From Nostoc sp. JL33 (lineage in GTDB: Bacteria; Cyanobacteriota; Cyanobacteriia; Cyanobacteriales; Nostocaceae): a DNA stretch of 64,000 nt. This document shows positions 52,884-62,130 of the stretch, one piece after another. The stretch is from assembly GCF_017114985.1 (NCBI RefSeq), contig NZ_JABXKP010000091.1, positions 1-64,000 of the forward strand. Reading direction: 5' to 3'. Position numbers and translations under genes: made by a program. Every line of letters begins with the position of its first letter. The first letter of the stretch is position 1. The notes beneath the pieces are model-generated. The model was not told where the DNA came from, did no database searches, and saw only the letters and a program-made list of their open reading frames with translations.

Positions 52884-53480
52884 CTACAGGAACATAGACT
52901 TAATTAGACGGATGCTTCCTACTTTCAGCGCAAGTAAGGAATGAGTAATTGTAAACAGTATCACAGTGGGAACAGTGATAAAGTGAACAGTGCGTAAAGT
53001 TTGCCAATTCCCAAACAGCCCGGAAAGCCAATGCAGTTGAGCAGGTTTGTACATCGACAGACCACTCAAAATTGCCAGCAGTAGCACTGGAATGATCGCA
53101 GTATAAACTACTCGATGCCATGCGTAATTCTTGCGCTTTGGGTTCTGGCTGACTTGCAATGCTTTTAAGTCACCGCGATCGGCAAAGCGACGCTGCCAAC
53201 GACGAGTTACAAAGATATAGATTCCATACCAAAGTAAGTTCAGCGAAAATAGCCACATAGCAGTAAAATGCCAGTTTCTGCCACCCGCTAGCCAACCTCC
53301 TAGCAACAGAAAATCGGGAAAATGCCAACCTGCACGTCCGCCAAATACCGGATTAGCATTATAGATTTGCAGTCCGCTACCGATCATCAAGATGAGACTG
53401 ATGATATTAATCCAGTGAAAGGTTTTTGAGAGGAAAGTCTGACTTGGTGTTGAGCGGACTTTGCGTTTTAATGAAGTCAT
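52884..53480 (-). CDS. cytochrome b-type membrane subunit for the molybdoenzyme
   Basis: 198 residues with four to five membrane segments (ISLILMIGSGLQIYNANPV, NWHFTAMWLFSLNLLWYGIY, VVYTAIIPVLLLAILSGLS, TVPTVILFTITHSLLALK). Several His in or near spans (HWINII, NWHFTAMW, VHFITVP, THSLLALK) may hold heme. Belongs to the cytochrome b561/Ni-Fe hydrogenase b-type group. It hands electrons to the exported molybdoenzyme whose gene starts eight bases after its stop. First gene of the pair. Confidence 0.85.
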   Translation of the reverse strand: MTSLKRKVRSTPSQTFLSKTFHWINIISLILMIGSGLQIYNANPVFGGRAGWHFPDFLLLGGWLAGGRNWHFTAMWLFSLNLLWYGIYIFVTRRWQRRFADRGDLKALQVSQNPKRKNYAWHRVVYTAIIPVLLLAILSGLSMYKPAQLHWLSGLFGNWQTLRTVHFITVPTVILFTITHSLLALKVGSIRLIKSMFL

Positions 53481-53800
53481 ACCAATTTTGGATTTTATAG
53501 CGGTTCCAAGTTATACCAATTTGAAAAATGATTTTGGCAGACGGATTCACACAAGCTAGAACCAGAAGGCGATTCCCTATCCCAAATCTAAAATGGTATT
53601 AGACTTTCGGATTGGGTCTTCTAATCCAAAATCTAAAATTGGCACAGTTATGCCTATCTCACAGACGTTGAGTGCAAAAGAACAGAGCCAGCCAAAGTTG
53701 TATGTTAAAGCGCCAAAGTATAGGGATTGGAATCAGGTTTTTCCTGGAACCAGTCCCTAGTACTCAGTAGAAGAAAACTGAGATGCAAAGCTAGTTGTGG
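53481..53800. other. spacer, nothing clear
   Basis: About 320 bases before the MXKDX lipoprotein gene end and after the cytochrome gene start. Contains spacer text repeated elsewhere (ATCCAAAATCTAAAATTGGC). No gene or structured RNA recognised. Confidence 0.45.
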
Positions 53801-54109
53801 CTAGGGCTTGGTGGAAGCGGGCGATTGCTTCATAGCATCGCCCGCTTTATCTTTGCCCATCGCACCGCCAGCTTTATCTTTGCCCATCGCATCGCCAGCT
53901 TTATCTTTGCTCATCGCATCGCCAGCTTTATCTTTGCTCATCGCATCGCCAGCTTTATCTTTGCCCATCGCATCGCCAGTTTTATCTTTGCTCATAGCAG
54001 GAGAGGCTTCAGGAGCAACTTGATTGTTGGTTGCAGGAGTGCCAGAGCAAGCAGTGAGACTGGTAGTTAAAATCAGACCGGCAATTAAAAAAAGTGTTTT
54101 CCAGTTCAT
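53801..54109 (-). CDS. MXKDX-repeat lipoprotein
   Basis: 102 residues. Signal peptide with lipobox LTAC (Cys21), then a repeat tract of six nine-residue units AMxKDKAGD (about 38-92) and a short tail. Units are encoded by 27-bp tandem repeats (about 53829-54000) that are nearly identical, so copy number may vary between strains. It fits the pentapeptide MXKDX repeat family, a group of small exported proteins of unknown role. Lipid anchor and repeat tract suggest a surface or periplasmic, metal- or stress-related protein; this is inference. Confidence 0.82.
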   Translation of the reverse strand: MNWKTLFLIAGLILTTSLTACSGTPATNNQVAPEASPAMSKDKTGDAMGKDKAGDAMSKDKAGDAMSKDKAGDAMGKDKAGGAMGKDKAGDAMKQSPASTKP

Positions 54110-54703
54110 ACTTTTGTTTCGTCCTTTGGATAGTTCTTTTTGTATTGATCAGAGGAAACTAAACTACAGGCAGATTCATCAACGCTATTGAGGTCAAGAG
54201 GATGCCTTCTTGGAGAAGACTCCATCAGATTGCTACTGCGATCGCTTCAGTGCGTAGCTTGCCGCCTTCTCTACGAGACGCTCCGCGAACGGCATCGCAT
54301 TTACGTTGCAATGAAATAACGCCTTTGGTTCTAACACAACTTTGAATAATAGTAGTAATAGCGATCGCATCTCTTGTTAAAGGTTATTTTTGATACTCCA
54401 GCCCCCGGTGCGCCAGAAGTCAAAGCATTTATGGGCAGCAGGTTTAGGAACATTCAGCAAGACCAAAAAGATGGTTTATCTAGTCAAGTTGAACAAAAAT
54501 TGATGCCTAAGACTTCATAGGCGATGCCATTCGCGGAGCGTCTCGTAGAGAAGGCGGCAAGCTACGCAACCCAATTTTCTGTGTAATATTTTGTTATTGA
54601 AGAATATTTGCGCTTTGATGTTCCTGATACTAATCTATGGCCAACAGAGGAACAAAGCGACTTTTAAGCAACTGCTGGGATATGCGATCGCTAACTAGCG
54701 ATT
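54110..54703. other. spacer with two repeat clusters
   Basis: About 590 bases. GC-rich dispersed repeats at about 54236-54300 and 54522-54572, with AAGGCGGCAAGCTACGC. Between them lies a short open stretch described separately. Otherwise no gene. Confidence 0.5.
54368..54520 (+). pseudogene. possible gene remnant
   Basis: An open stretch of 50 codons ending TAG at 54518-54520. It reads LLLKVIFDTPAPGAPEVKAF then SRFRNIQQDQKDGLSSQVEQ and looks protein-like, but it has no ATG; the TTG at 54374 is the only start and there is no ribosome site. It lies between repeat clusters and is probably the tail of a lost gene. I do not recognise its family. Confidence 0.3.
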
Positions 54704-54726
54704 AGGGTGGGCACTGTTACCCACCC
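54704..54726. terminator. hairpin after rpmA
   Basis: Stem AGGGTGGG / CCCACCCT around a seven-base loop, eight bases past the rpmA stop codon on the minus strand. A weak T-run follows, so termination is likely but not of the strong T-run type. Confidence 0.55.
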
Positions 54727-54733
54727 TCACACT

Positions 54734-55030
54734 CTAACTTGCTACTGCCTCAGCAGGGGCTGCCTCAACAGCAGCTACGGGTAAATAAACACTAACTTTT
54801 TTACGGGTTTTGCCCTTTCTCTCAAACGTTACAACACCGTCGATTAAGGCAAACAGAGTATCATCGCTACCGATACCGACGTTGTTACCAGGGTGAAATT
54901 TGGTGCCGCGCTGACGCACGAGAATGTTTCCTGCACGTACAACTTGACCGCCATAACGCTTCACGCCCAGACGTTGGGCATTAGAATCACGACCGTTACG
55001 TGTACTACCTGTTCCTTTCTTATGAGCCAT
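54734..55030 (-). CDS. rpmA: 50S ribosomal protein L27
   Basis: 98 residues. Starts [20 protein letters not shown], the conserved N-terminus, with [10 protein letters not shown] and [15 protein letters not shown] following. It sits in the peptidyl transferase region of the large subunit. The C-terminus has an Ala/Glu-rich tail ([13 protein letters not shown]). Follows rplU by 30 bases; standard rplU-rpmA order. Confidence 0.97.
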   Translation of the reverse strand: MAHKKGTGSTRNGRDSNAQRLGVKRYGGQVVRAGNILVRQRGTKFHPGNNVGIGSDDTLFALIDGVVTFERKGKTRKKVSVYLPVAAVEAAPAEAVAS

Positions 55031-55060
55031 GATTTCCTCTTGTGTATCTACTTCTTTTTA

Positions 55061-55468
55061 TTATTCAGCAACGGTTTCAACTTCTTCGGCAGAAGTGTCA
55101 TCGACAACAGGAACTTCTTCCTCTGCGGGCCCTTGGGCAGCAAACACTGCACCGTTAAGGGTGATGGAGTCAATCATCAGCCTGGTAATTTCCTGACGAT
55201 GCCCCCGCTTTTTGCGGGTTTTCTTTTTCGGCTTCATTTTGTATACCAGGACTTTACGACCTCTGTAATGTCGCAGTACAGTCCCTTCTACAGTCGCACC
55301 TGTCACTAGTGGCTGTCCAATACTAACTTCGCCGTCGTGCTGCACGAGTAATACGGAGTCTATTGTAACTTTTTCATCTGGTTCAATCGCAAGCAGTTCA
55401 ATATCGTAAAACCGCCCTGGCTCTACTCGTATTTGTTTGCCGCCAGTTTCAATAATTGCGTAGGTCAT
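55061..55468 (-). CDS. rplU: 50S ribosomal protein L21
   Basis: 135 residues from the ATG at 55468 (MTYAIIETGGKQIRVEPGRFY). Family segments PDEKVTIDSVLLVQHDGEVSIGQPLV and KMKPKKKTRKKRGHRQEIT are complete; an acidic tail (EEEVPVVDDTSAEEVE) of about 30 residues extends past the usual length. The frame is open to 55591; the extra 41 residues look non-coding. First gene of the rplU-rpmA pair. Binds 23S rRNA in the large subunit. Confidence 0.97.
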   Translation of the reverse strand: MTYAIIETGGKQIRVEPGRFYDIELLAIEPDEKVTIDSVLLVQHDGEVSIGQPLVTGATVEGTVLRHYRGRKVLVYKMKPKKKTRKKRGHRQEITRLMIDSITLNGAVFAAQGPAEEEVPVVDDTSAEEVETVAE

Positions 55469-56032
55469 GGAATTGTCCTTGAGGTTGCCGTACAGGTAGC
55501 TGGTTTTTATCTCCATGTAGAGACATGCTTCTGCCAGCTTTTGTAATATGTCTACCTGATCCGAGCAGGAATTAGACAGACAATCTAACATACTATTTTA
55601 TTAATAGGTGTCAAGTCAAGCTCTAAGAGGATTTTTGGATTTGGCATTGGTGTCTGGTCAGCCTGAAGATGAAAAATCAGCTAATTCACTACTTTGCTTG
55701 CGATCGCACATTTTCCAATAGCGGTAAAGAACTAGCCAACAGTCTTCATGGGCAATCATCCACCAGCACGAATGTAAATTTTATTTACAAGTCAGAATAA
55801 ATGCTTTTTCACTAAAAATTGCTACTATCTTAGGGCTGAATTTTACAAAATAGTAATAGCAGTATTAGCCTACAAGTTATATTTTCTTATCAAAATCAAC
55901 ACATTTTTCCTCTTTGTTTTAAGATCAAACTTATAGATGCTTAATCTAGAAATTATTTACAGAAGTTAGTAAATCCCCAGGAGTTAATTTACCACATTCA
56001 AACCTGATATTTCAAACAGGAGATGGATTGTC
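55469..56032. promoter_or_regulatory. divergent region between rplU and the Nif11 gene
   Basis: About 560 bases. AT-rich from about 55790. It should hold the promoter of the rplU-rpmA pair and that of the Nif11-like gene, whose ribosome site is CAGGAGATGG at about 56019. Leader hairpins for the L21 transcript are possible but not shown. Confidence 0.4.
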
Positions 56033-56266
56033 ATGACACAGGAAAATGCTGCCCGACTTTTTCAAGCCGTAAAACAAGATCAAGCATTACAGGAAAGACT
56101 CAAAGTAACAGCTGATCCAGAAGCCTTCATCAAGATTGCTCAAGAGCGTGGCTATGATTTCACCGCCAAAGAACTGGACAGTGAGATCAGCAAATTGTCT
56201 GAAGAAGATTTAGCCACCATTGTGAATCCAGGATGGGGGACTAGACGCCACATTAATCCTAGATAA
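56033..56266 (+). CDS. Nif11-type leader peptide (orphan)
   Basis: 77 residues. Nif11 domain: ENAARLFQAVKQDQALQERLK, DPEAFIKIAQERGYDFTAKELDSEI and SEEDLATI; the C-terminal core reads VNPGWGTRRHINPR, with the NPGWG motif seen in Nif11 proteins. Some Nif11 proteins are leaders for ribosomally made peptides, others stand alone near nitrogen-fixation genes. No modifying enzyme (LanM, radical SAM) or export gene is near, and the core has no Cys, so I treat it as an orphan of unknown role. A terminator-like hairpin follows. Confidence 0.85.
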   Translation: MTQENAARLFQAVKQDQALQERLKVTADPEAFIKIAQERGYDFTAKELDSEISKLSEEDLATIVNPGWGTRRHINPR

Positions 56267-56380
56267 TTCCTGCTCTAGGAAACCGAAAGTATAGGAACAA
56301 CTCAATTGACAAGTTTTGCTCCTGAAGGGGATAGCGTTGTATCATCTCCTTTAGGGGCATTCCTATTAAACGCAAAGCTC

Positions 56381-56413
56381 AGATCCCCGACTTTTCTAAG
56401 AAGTGGGGGATCT
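56381..56413. terminator. hairpin after the Nif11 gene
   Basis: Stem AGATCCCC with GGGGATCT, plus ACTT/AGAAGT pairs inside (56381-56413). The CCCCGACTT...AAGAAGT hairpin is common in cyanobacterial spacers. Confidence 0.6.
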
Positions 56414-56583
56414 CGTTGTTGACGAATGATATAAATAGGGCTATATGTACCGATCCTCGGCTATCTTTGTGCTGTGGCAGTATCTATGCAATATCTCAAG
56501 AGAGTTAAAAATTCTGGTTCTACTTCCCATTTCCCCACCTGCTTAACTCATGAGTTAGGATGACTATATTTTCATCAGGTTAT

Positions 56584-57672
56584 ATGAAAAGAATAGAAGT
56601 AGAGCAAAGAACTATTTTAATTGGTTTGGCAGGTAGCCACGGCTATGGTTTAAATCGTCCTGATTCAGATTTTGATTATCGGGGAGTATTTATCGCACCC
56701 AAAAGGTACTACTTGGGATTTGATCGGATAGAACAAAAAGATGATGGCTGGGATGAACCAGGAATATTTCCATTCGTTGATGGCAACAAAGACACAGTTA
56801 TATATGAATTAAGAAAAATCCTCCAGTTATTAGCGGGCGCGAATCCCAATGTTTTAGAATTGCTGTGGTTAAATAACTATCCTTTTTTAAGCGCAGTCGG
56901 GCAGCATTTAATTAATCATAAGCAGTTATTTTTGAGTAAAAAGGTAAAACATACTTACACTGGTTATGCCTTTGCCCAAATCAAAAAGATGGAAACTCAT
57001 CGTAAATGGTTGTTAAAGCCACCGCAAAAAAAACCAATACCATCTGACTTCGCCATAGAAGACGAAGCACCCCTTAGCAAAGATGAGCTAAATGCTTTTC
57101 TGGAGTATCTTTATAACTTAATCAGAGGACGGATTGAGTTTTTGGAAGAAGCGGAACAATTATACCAATTGCTGACAGCAGATATTGATTTTAAAGGAGT
57201 GTTAAAACAATATACTTTACCCGATGAAACTTTGGAATATACCCAAAAGTTAAGCAATAGTCGTAGAGATTTTATCCGCCTGCTTCAGAAAAGTCAAAGC
57301 TATCAAATAGCTTTAAGAGAATGGAAGGCTTACTTATCTTGGCAAGAGAATAGAAATCCTGCTAGGGCAGAAATGGAAAGAAAGTCGGGTTTTGACCTCA
57401 AACATGGGATGCACTGCATTAGATTGTTACGCAGTGGAGTAGAAATATTGCAGCAAGGTGAAGTGATTGTAGATAGGAGAATAGCTGGTGATGTTGAGGA
57501 TTTAAAAGCTATTTTAAAGGGTGAGTATTCTTATGAGCAGGTGATGAAAATGGCAGAAGATTTGGTCGCCGAAATGGAAATTGTTTACGAAAAATCTGCC
57601 CTACCTCACAAACCTGATTTAGAGCAAATTAATGAGTTGTGTATGGAATTGGTGGAAATGCAGAATTGGTAA
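56584..57672 (+). CDS. predicted nucleotidyltransferase (COG3541-like)
   Basis: About 362 residues from the ATG at 56584 (MKRIEVEQRTILIG). The N-terminal GLAGSHGYGLNRPDSDFDYRGVFI (about 14-37) carries the GS and DxD motifs of the nucleotidyltransferase (pol beta-like) fold. The middle (about 90-240) is helical. Family of unknown substrate. The frame is open to 56560 but the first 8 residues are dropped. Stands alone; a perfect palindrome follows. Confidence 0.78.
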   Translation: MKRIEVEQRTILIGLAGSHGYGLNRPDSDFDYRGVFIAPKRYYLGFDRIEQKDDGWDEPGIFPFVDGNKDTVIYELRKILQLLAGANPNVLELLWLNNYPFLSAVGQHLINHKQLFLSKKVKHTYTGYAFAQIKKMETHRKWLLKPPQKKPIPSDFAIEDEAPLSKDELNAFLEYLYNLIRGRIEFLEEAEQLYQLLTADIDFKGVLKQYTLPDETLEYTQKLSNSRRDFIRLLQKSQSYQIALREWKAYLSWQENRNPARAEMERKSGFDLKHGMHCIRLLRSGVEILQQGEVIVDRRIAGDVEDLKAILKGEYSYEQVMKMAEDLVAEMEIVYEKSALPHKPDLEQINELCMELVEMQNW

Positions 57673-57684
57673 ATGAAAAAGGAG

Positions 57685-57704
57685 AGACGCGATTAATCGC
57701 GTCT
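57685..57704. repeat. 20-bp perfect palindrome
   Basis: AGACGCGATTAATCGCGTCT, 13 bases past the stop codon of the nucleotidyltransferase gene; may act as terminator or be a dispersed palindromic repeat. Confidence 0.75.
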
Positions 57705-57752
57705 GTACATTAATTAATTTCTGACTTCTTTACTGATAACTCATAACTAATT

Positions 57753-58049
57753 TTATAGAGCGTACATTAAGTCAGCAAAGCCATAGAGGCTGATGATCAG
57801 CAATAGTGATGCTGTTAGTTGGGTAATTCGTCTCTGGGGTGAGGGGGCGATCGCTTCCCGCACTAAGATAGAAATAGATGCCCCAACTACTAAGCTCAAG
57901 CCTAAAATTAAATATGGTCTGTCGGGTAAAATACTCGCTATTGCCAGCATAGCGATCGCTAATAAGAGCATCAATAATTCTACAAACCTGGGCGGGTTGT
58001 ATTGGCTAGATAGAACAAAGCTGTTGAGCCAAAAAGACCAAAATCTCAT
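57753..58049 (-). CDS. small membrane protein, unknown
   Basis: 98 residues with three hydrophobic segments (FVELLMLLLAIAMLAIASI, YLILGLSLVVGASISILV, LTASLLLIISLYGFADLMYAL). No known domain recognised; the pattern and conservation style resemble unnamed cyanobacterial membrane proteins. Lies opposite to and upstream of the chlI repeat cluster. Confidence 0.6.
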   Translation of the reverse strand: MRFWSFWLNSFVLSSQYNPPRFVELLMLLLAIAMLAIASILPDRPYLILGLSLVVGASISILVREAIAPSPQRRITQLTASLLLIISLYGFADLMYAL

Positions 58050-58068
58050 AGTCAGTGTTGAATGCTTA

Positions 58069-58114
58069 GTTAGGAGTTAGGAGTTAGGAGTTAGAAGTTA
58101 GGAATTAGGAGTTA
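58069..58114 (+). repeat. heptamer tandem repeat (STRR)
   Basis: Six tandem heptamers GTTAGGA (one GTTAGAA, one ATTAGGA) at 58069-58110. A related inverse tract (AACTCCTAACTCCTCACTC) lies at 58190-58205 and runs into the 3-prime end of chlI, so the two can pair. Confidence 0.8.
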
Positions 58115-58214
58115 TATAGTCAGTGCTGAATGTTTAGGTAGAAGTTAGAAGTTGTGAGTTATGAAACAGCTTTTCATTCAAAACTCTTAACTCCTAACTC
58201 CTCACTCTTAACTT

Positions 58215-59339
58215 TTAACCCCTAGCCCCTAACTTTTGACCTGTGCCATTTTTTTGTGCAGTATCACTTTCTGGTAGTTCGACGCCAAAGATGCGGCTAA
58301 AAGCTTTGGCGACTTTGTAGCCAGAATCAATCGATTCTAAAGGGTCTTTCCGCAGCCTGTGACGCAAGCATAGCGTAATTACGCGATGGATATCATCAAC
58401 TGTAACTTCAGTGCGCCCTTCAAATGCTGTTAAGGCTTTGGCGGCGCGGTTACTAACGATGTCACCTCGCAAACCATCTACATCCAGTTCGGAGCAGACT
58501 TCAGAAATTTTCACCCGCAGATCATAGTCAATTTTCACTTCTGGCAAAAGCTGTTGAGCATTGACAATTTCCTTTTGCAATGCTTCTTGCTGGGGTTTGT
58601 AGTTTTCGAGAAATACTGGCGGATTTTGGTCAAAATCCGCGCGTTGTTCCACGATTTGCACCCGCAAGACTGGTTCTTTTACGGTGTGAATTTCTGCGTG
58701 CATCCCAAAGCGATCGAGCAGTTGCGGGCGTAGTTCGCCTTCTTCTGGGTTTCCAGAACCCACAAGAACGAAACGCGCTGGGTGACGGATAGAAATACCT
58801 TCCCGTTCTACCGTGTTCCATCCACTAGCGGCGGAGTCGAGTAGCACGTCTACGAGGTGGTCATCTAGTAAGTTGACTTCATCCACATAGAGAATGCCTC
58901 GGTTAGCCTTTGCCAGCAGTCCCGGTTCAAAAGCTTTGACACCTTCAGATAAAGCTTTCTCGATGTCGATTGTGCCACAAACTCGGTCTTCTGTGGCTCC
59001 TAGCGGCAGGTCTACCATTTGGACTTTTTTCTGAGTTACAGGAATTTCGTCCCCTTGTTCTAACAGTTGGCGGACTTCATCGCTCATCAAGTCGGGGTCG
59101 CTAGGATCACTACTGAAGGGGTCATTGGCGACCACTGAAATTTCTGGCAGTAGATCCGCCAGCGCCCGGATAGTTGTGGATTTCCCGGTGCCGCGATCGC
59201 CCATGATCATTACACCACCAATTTTGGGGTCAATCACGTTCAATAGCAACGCCAGTTTCATTTCTTCCTGGCCCACAATTGCCGTAAAAGGAAATACTAC
59301 GCGACGCGCACTTGCCGTGGATTGAGCAGTTGGACTCAC
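58215..59339 (-). CDS. chlI: magnesium chelatase ATPase subunit ChlI
   Basis: 374 residues. AAA+ ATPase with Walker [11 protein letters not shown] (about 45-54), [20 protein letters not shown] (Walker B), and [24 protein letters not shown] (sensor/arginine-finger region). With ChlD and ChlH it inserts Mg2+ into protoporphyrin IX, the first step of chlorophyll synthesis. The final residues (about 365-374) are encoded by a short repeat tract (CCCCTAGCCCCTAAC), an odd end. Start at 59339. No other chlorophyll gene near. Confidence 0.96.
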   Translation of the reverse strand: MSPTAQSTASARRVVFPFTAIVGQEEMKLALLLNVIDPKIGGVMIMGDRGTGKSTTIRALADLLPEISVVANDPFSSDPSDPDLMSDEVRQLLEQGDEIPVTQKKVQMVDLPLGATEDRVCGTIDIEKALSEGVKAFEPGLLAKANRGILYVDEVNLLDDHLVDVLLDSAASGWNTVEREGISIRHPARFVLVGSGNPEEGELRPQLLDRFGMHAEIHTVKEPVLRVQIVEQRADFDQNPPVFLENYKPQQEALQKEIVNAQQLLPEVKIDYDLRVKISEVCSELDVDGLRGDIVSNRAAKALTAFEGRTEVTVDDIHRVITLCLRHRLRKDPLESIDSGYKVAKAFSRIFGVELPESDTAQKNGTGQKLGARG

Positions 59340-59676
59340 TAAATTACCTTAACAATATTTTTCTTATTACAGTTTTCTATTGTGACACAGCTAGGGCGTG
59401 GGGGAATGTGAAGATCAGGAGCAGGGGAGTTGTAGTAAGTCTTTTCCCAGTGCCCAATGCCCCATTGCAATGTCTATTGGGCACTAATAACTACTAGCTG
59501 CGTCAAGCATCTTATAACTTTGCGAGGTCTGCTTTAGTTTTTCTGGTGCAAAAGTTCTATAAGCAGGGAACGAACAACTACCAACAGATTAATCCTGTAG
59601 TAAGCATAAATACTTGTAGACTATATGGTTAATAGATTCAATTATAAAAACGAGTAATGGCGTGTGTGGGTAGCTA
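59340..59676. promoter_or_regulatory. divergent region between chlI and the glycosidase
   Basis: About 337 bases. It should contain promoters for both divergent genes. It has spacer text (CCCAATGCCCCATTGC). No element identified. Confidence 0.35.
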
Positions 59677-60921
59677 ATGCATCATTCAAATTTATTTATG
59701 AAATCATCTTTTATTGTTCCAAGTTGGTGGCGTAGATGCACAGCAGCTTGTCGTCAGACATTGCTCAAGTATCTTTTTCCAATTCTGATTTTAATATCTT
59801 TTGTTACGGTATTGCTGGTAGACAGTTTTACCCCTGCGATTGCACAGATACCCCGTCAGGAAATTCGCGGGGTATGGATGACCAACAATGATTTTGACAC
59901 CCTCAAGAGTCGCGCCAAAGTGGAGGATGCGGTGAGCCAGCTACAACGGATGAACTTTAACACAATCTATCCTGTGGTGTGGAATTCTGGCTATGTGATG
60001 TATCCCAGCGCCCTGGCACAACGTGCAGGTATTCAACCTTTTGTCTACAAAGGTTCAGATGGACATGATATTCTTGCAGACCTGATTAACCAAGCCCATC
60101 GCAAAGGATTGCTAGTAATTCCCTGGTTTGAGTTTGGTTTCATGGCTCCCCCAACTTCAGAACTGGCACTGAATTATCCAGATTGGTTCACACAAAAGCG
60201 GGATGGAAGCCAAACTTCGATCAGTGCAGGGGGTGAGGTGATGTGGCTCAATCCGTTCCATCCACAAGTGCAACAGTTCATTACCAATCTTGTGCTGGAA
60301 ACTCTTACCCAATATGATGCCGATGGCATTCAGTTTGACGATCACATGAGTTTGCCCTACGAATTTGGCTACGATAAATATACAGTTGCCTTGTACACCC
60401 AAGAAACCAATAATGCTCCCCCAACTAATCCCCAAGATGCCGCATGGGTACAGTGGCGGGCAGATAAAATTACGGCGTTCATGGTACAACTTAACCAAGC
60501 TGTGAAGCAGAGAAAACCCCAGGCGATTTTCTCTGTTTCTCCTAATTACTATGATTTAGCTTACAAGTTTCACCTGCAAGATTGGCTGAGTTGGATACGG
60601 CTAAATATTGTGGACGAGTTAATTGTGCAAATTTATCGTCCGAATCTGCAAAGTTTTGTGGCAAATATTTCTCGCCCAGAAATTCAAGAAGCGCAACAAA
60701 TAATTCCAACTGGAATTGGCATTATGGCAGGCTTACGAAACAATCCAGTTTCCATGCAGCAAATTAAGTCTCAGGTACGGGCTGTCCAAGAACGCGGTTT
60801 AGGTGTAACTTTCTTTTATTATGAAAGTCTTTGGAACGATGCCCTAGAACCTTTAAACGAGCGGCAAGCTGGATTTGAAAGTCTCTTTCCATCTCCCGCA
60901 CTCCGCGCCAAAATTGAATAA
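59677..60921 (+). CDS. GHL10 family glycosyl hydrolase, secreted
   Basis: 414 residues. Signal/anchor segment (LFPILILISFVTVLLVDSFTPAIA, about 31-54) then the GHL10/DUF187 domain: EIRGVWMTNNDFDTLKSR, MNFNTIYPVVWNSGYVMYPS, WFEFGFMAP and DADGIQFDDHMSLPYEFGYD with a conserved Asp-Asp that may be catalytic. The family is thought to act on cell-wall glycans or polysaccharides, probably in septal remodelling of filaments; substrate not known. Start at 59677 or at Met8. Confidence 0.87.
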   Translation: MHHSNLFMKSSFIVPSWWRRCTAACRQTLLKYLFPILILISFVTVLLVDSFTPAIAQIPRQEIRGVWMTNNDFDTLKSRAKVEDAVSQLQRMNFNTIYPVVWNSGYVMYPSALAQRAGIQPFVYKGSDGHDILADLINQAHRKGLLVIPWFEFGFMAPPTSELALNYPDWFTQKRDGSQTSISAGGEVMWLNPFHPQVQQFITNLVLETLTQYDADGIQFDDHMSLPYEFGYDKYTVALYTQETNNAPPTNPQDAAWVQWRADKITAFMVQLNQAVKQRKPQAIFSVSPNYYDLAYKFHLQDWLSWIRLNIVDELIVQIYRPNLQSFVANISRPEIQEAQQIIPTGIGIMAGLRNNPVSMQQIKSQVRAVQERGLGVTFFYYESLWNDALEPLNERQAGFESLFPSPALRAKIE

Positions 60922-61491
60922 ATTTTCTGTTGAAGATGATGTTTCTGTACTAGAAATTACAGCAGTTTTCATGTATTTGAACCACATCTGTCGTAGGGAC
61001 ACAGTATTCGTGTGCCCCTACTGCGTGGTCTATTTAAGACGAAAATAGCTGTAAGGTTTTTACGGCTAATGGTAGTGCGATCGCCTGTTGTCCTGAAAGG
61101 CTCAGATTCCTAACTTCTCCAAAGAAGCCGGGGAGCGATCGCCCCCAAAAAATGCGATCGCAACCGGAATTTGACTTAAAGAATACCCAGGTGAGTTAAT
61201 TGGTCGCATCGCTCTAGAACATGCGCGATCGCACTTAGCAGATGGGACATGATAAATTTACGCCTCTTCTTTTAAATAGCACTTGCCTTATGTTCGGTCA
61301 TTTCGGGTGAGCGCTGCTTGCCGATTCTCAAGCCAAAAAGTGACCAATAATTCAGATTTCCATTGGTCATTAAGCCACAATCATTCTTCTGGGGTTGCGA
61401 CTGTATTCCCTTGTGATTCCAGCTTTGACTCGCTTTTCATTGGCTGGCATCTGCTTTGTTGTGGACTGAGTTTAAACTTTGATGGTTACAG
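60922..61491. other. spacer, several HIP1 sites
   Basis: About 570 bases. Contains a few GCGATCGC-like HIP1 sites and a partial hairpin (CTTCTCCAAAGAAGCCGGGG near 61120). A 70-codon frame (61283-61495) is not convincing. Nothing else. Confidence 0.5.
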
Positions 61492-61764
61492 ATGAACATA
61501 GGAATAATCGAGTCTTATAATAGCGGATTTTTAGACGTTGTACCAGAGGGTGAAGACAGCGACTATTGGCAGATTGCAGCTATACATATCAATGGCCAAG
61601 CCTACTGCCCTACTCCTCGGCTTTATCGAAGTGAAAAAGTGGCATTGACAAAAGCTGCACAAATTTATGATTGGCTAGCTGACCACGAAGGAGAAATTAG
61701 TAATGGGGCTTGCAACTGCGAAAAATTGAAACTGATTCTATGGCAGCAACCGAAAGTATCTTAG
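61492..61764 (+). CDS. small cyanobacterial protein, unknown
   Basis: 90 residues. Compact, soluble, with YWQIAAIHINGQAYCPTPRLYRSEKVALTKAAQIYDWLADH in the middle; Cys at 57 (AYCPTP) and near the C-terminus (GACNCEKL). Conserved-looking and cyanobacterial by impression, with no domain I can name. Start at ATG 61492. Stands alone. Confidence 0.65.
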   Translation: MNIGIIESYNSGFLDVVPEGEDSDYWQIAAIHINGQAYCPTPRLYRSEKVALTKAAQIYDWLADHEGEISNGACNCEKLKLILWQQPKVS

Positions 61765-62130
61765 TTGACCTTGTATTAATAGCTGCTTAGAGTAAGCCTG
61801 TAGTCCCTGCCTCAAGTGTGGGGATTTTCTTTGTAGGTGCGTAGGCGATCGCGAGTGCGTCTGGTAGAGTTGCCCGTCGCAGACATCGCAAGAAGGTAGC
61901 ATTGCTCTTGTTGACTTTTCCTCTCTACGAACGCGAATAGCGTGTCGCAGACAGACGCTCTGCGCGTTCGATTGTATTTTCTAAAGCAATACGCTTGGGT
62001 TAAGCCCCAAATCCAATGCAAGAGACGTTGCAATTGCTAGTCTCTACATACCTAAAATCCTTAATGGAGCCGCCCTTTATAGCGATCGCTCCTAGTCTAA
62101 CTTTGATTCTAAGAATTTTTAAGTTACTTT
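61765..62130. other. spacer with GC-rich repeats
   Basis: About 366 bases with dispersed repeats at about 61915-61975 (CGAACGCGAATAGCGTGTCG). The frame 61812-62033 is a repeat shadow. No gene. Confidence 0.5.

Noticed and set aside
53795-54070. Plus-strand frames with tandem HRIASFIFA units
   Set aside because: They are the opposite-strand reading of the MXKDX 27-bp repeats; the minus strand has the signal peptide, lipobox and known repeat type.
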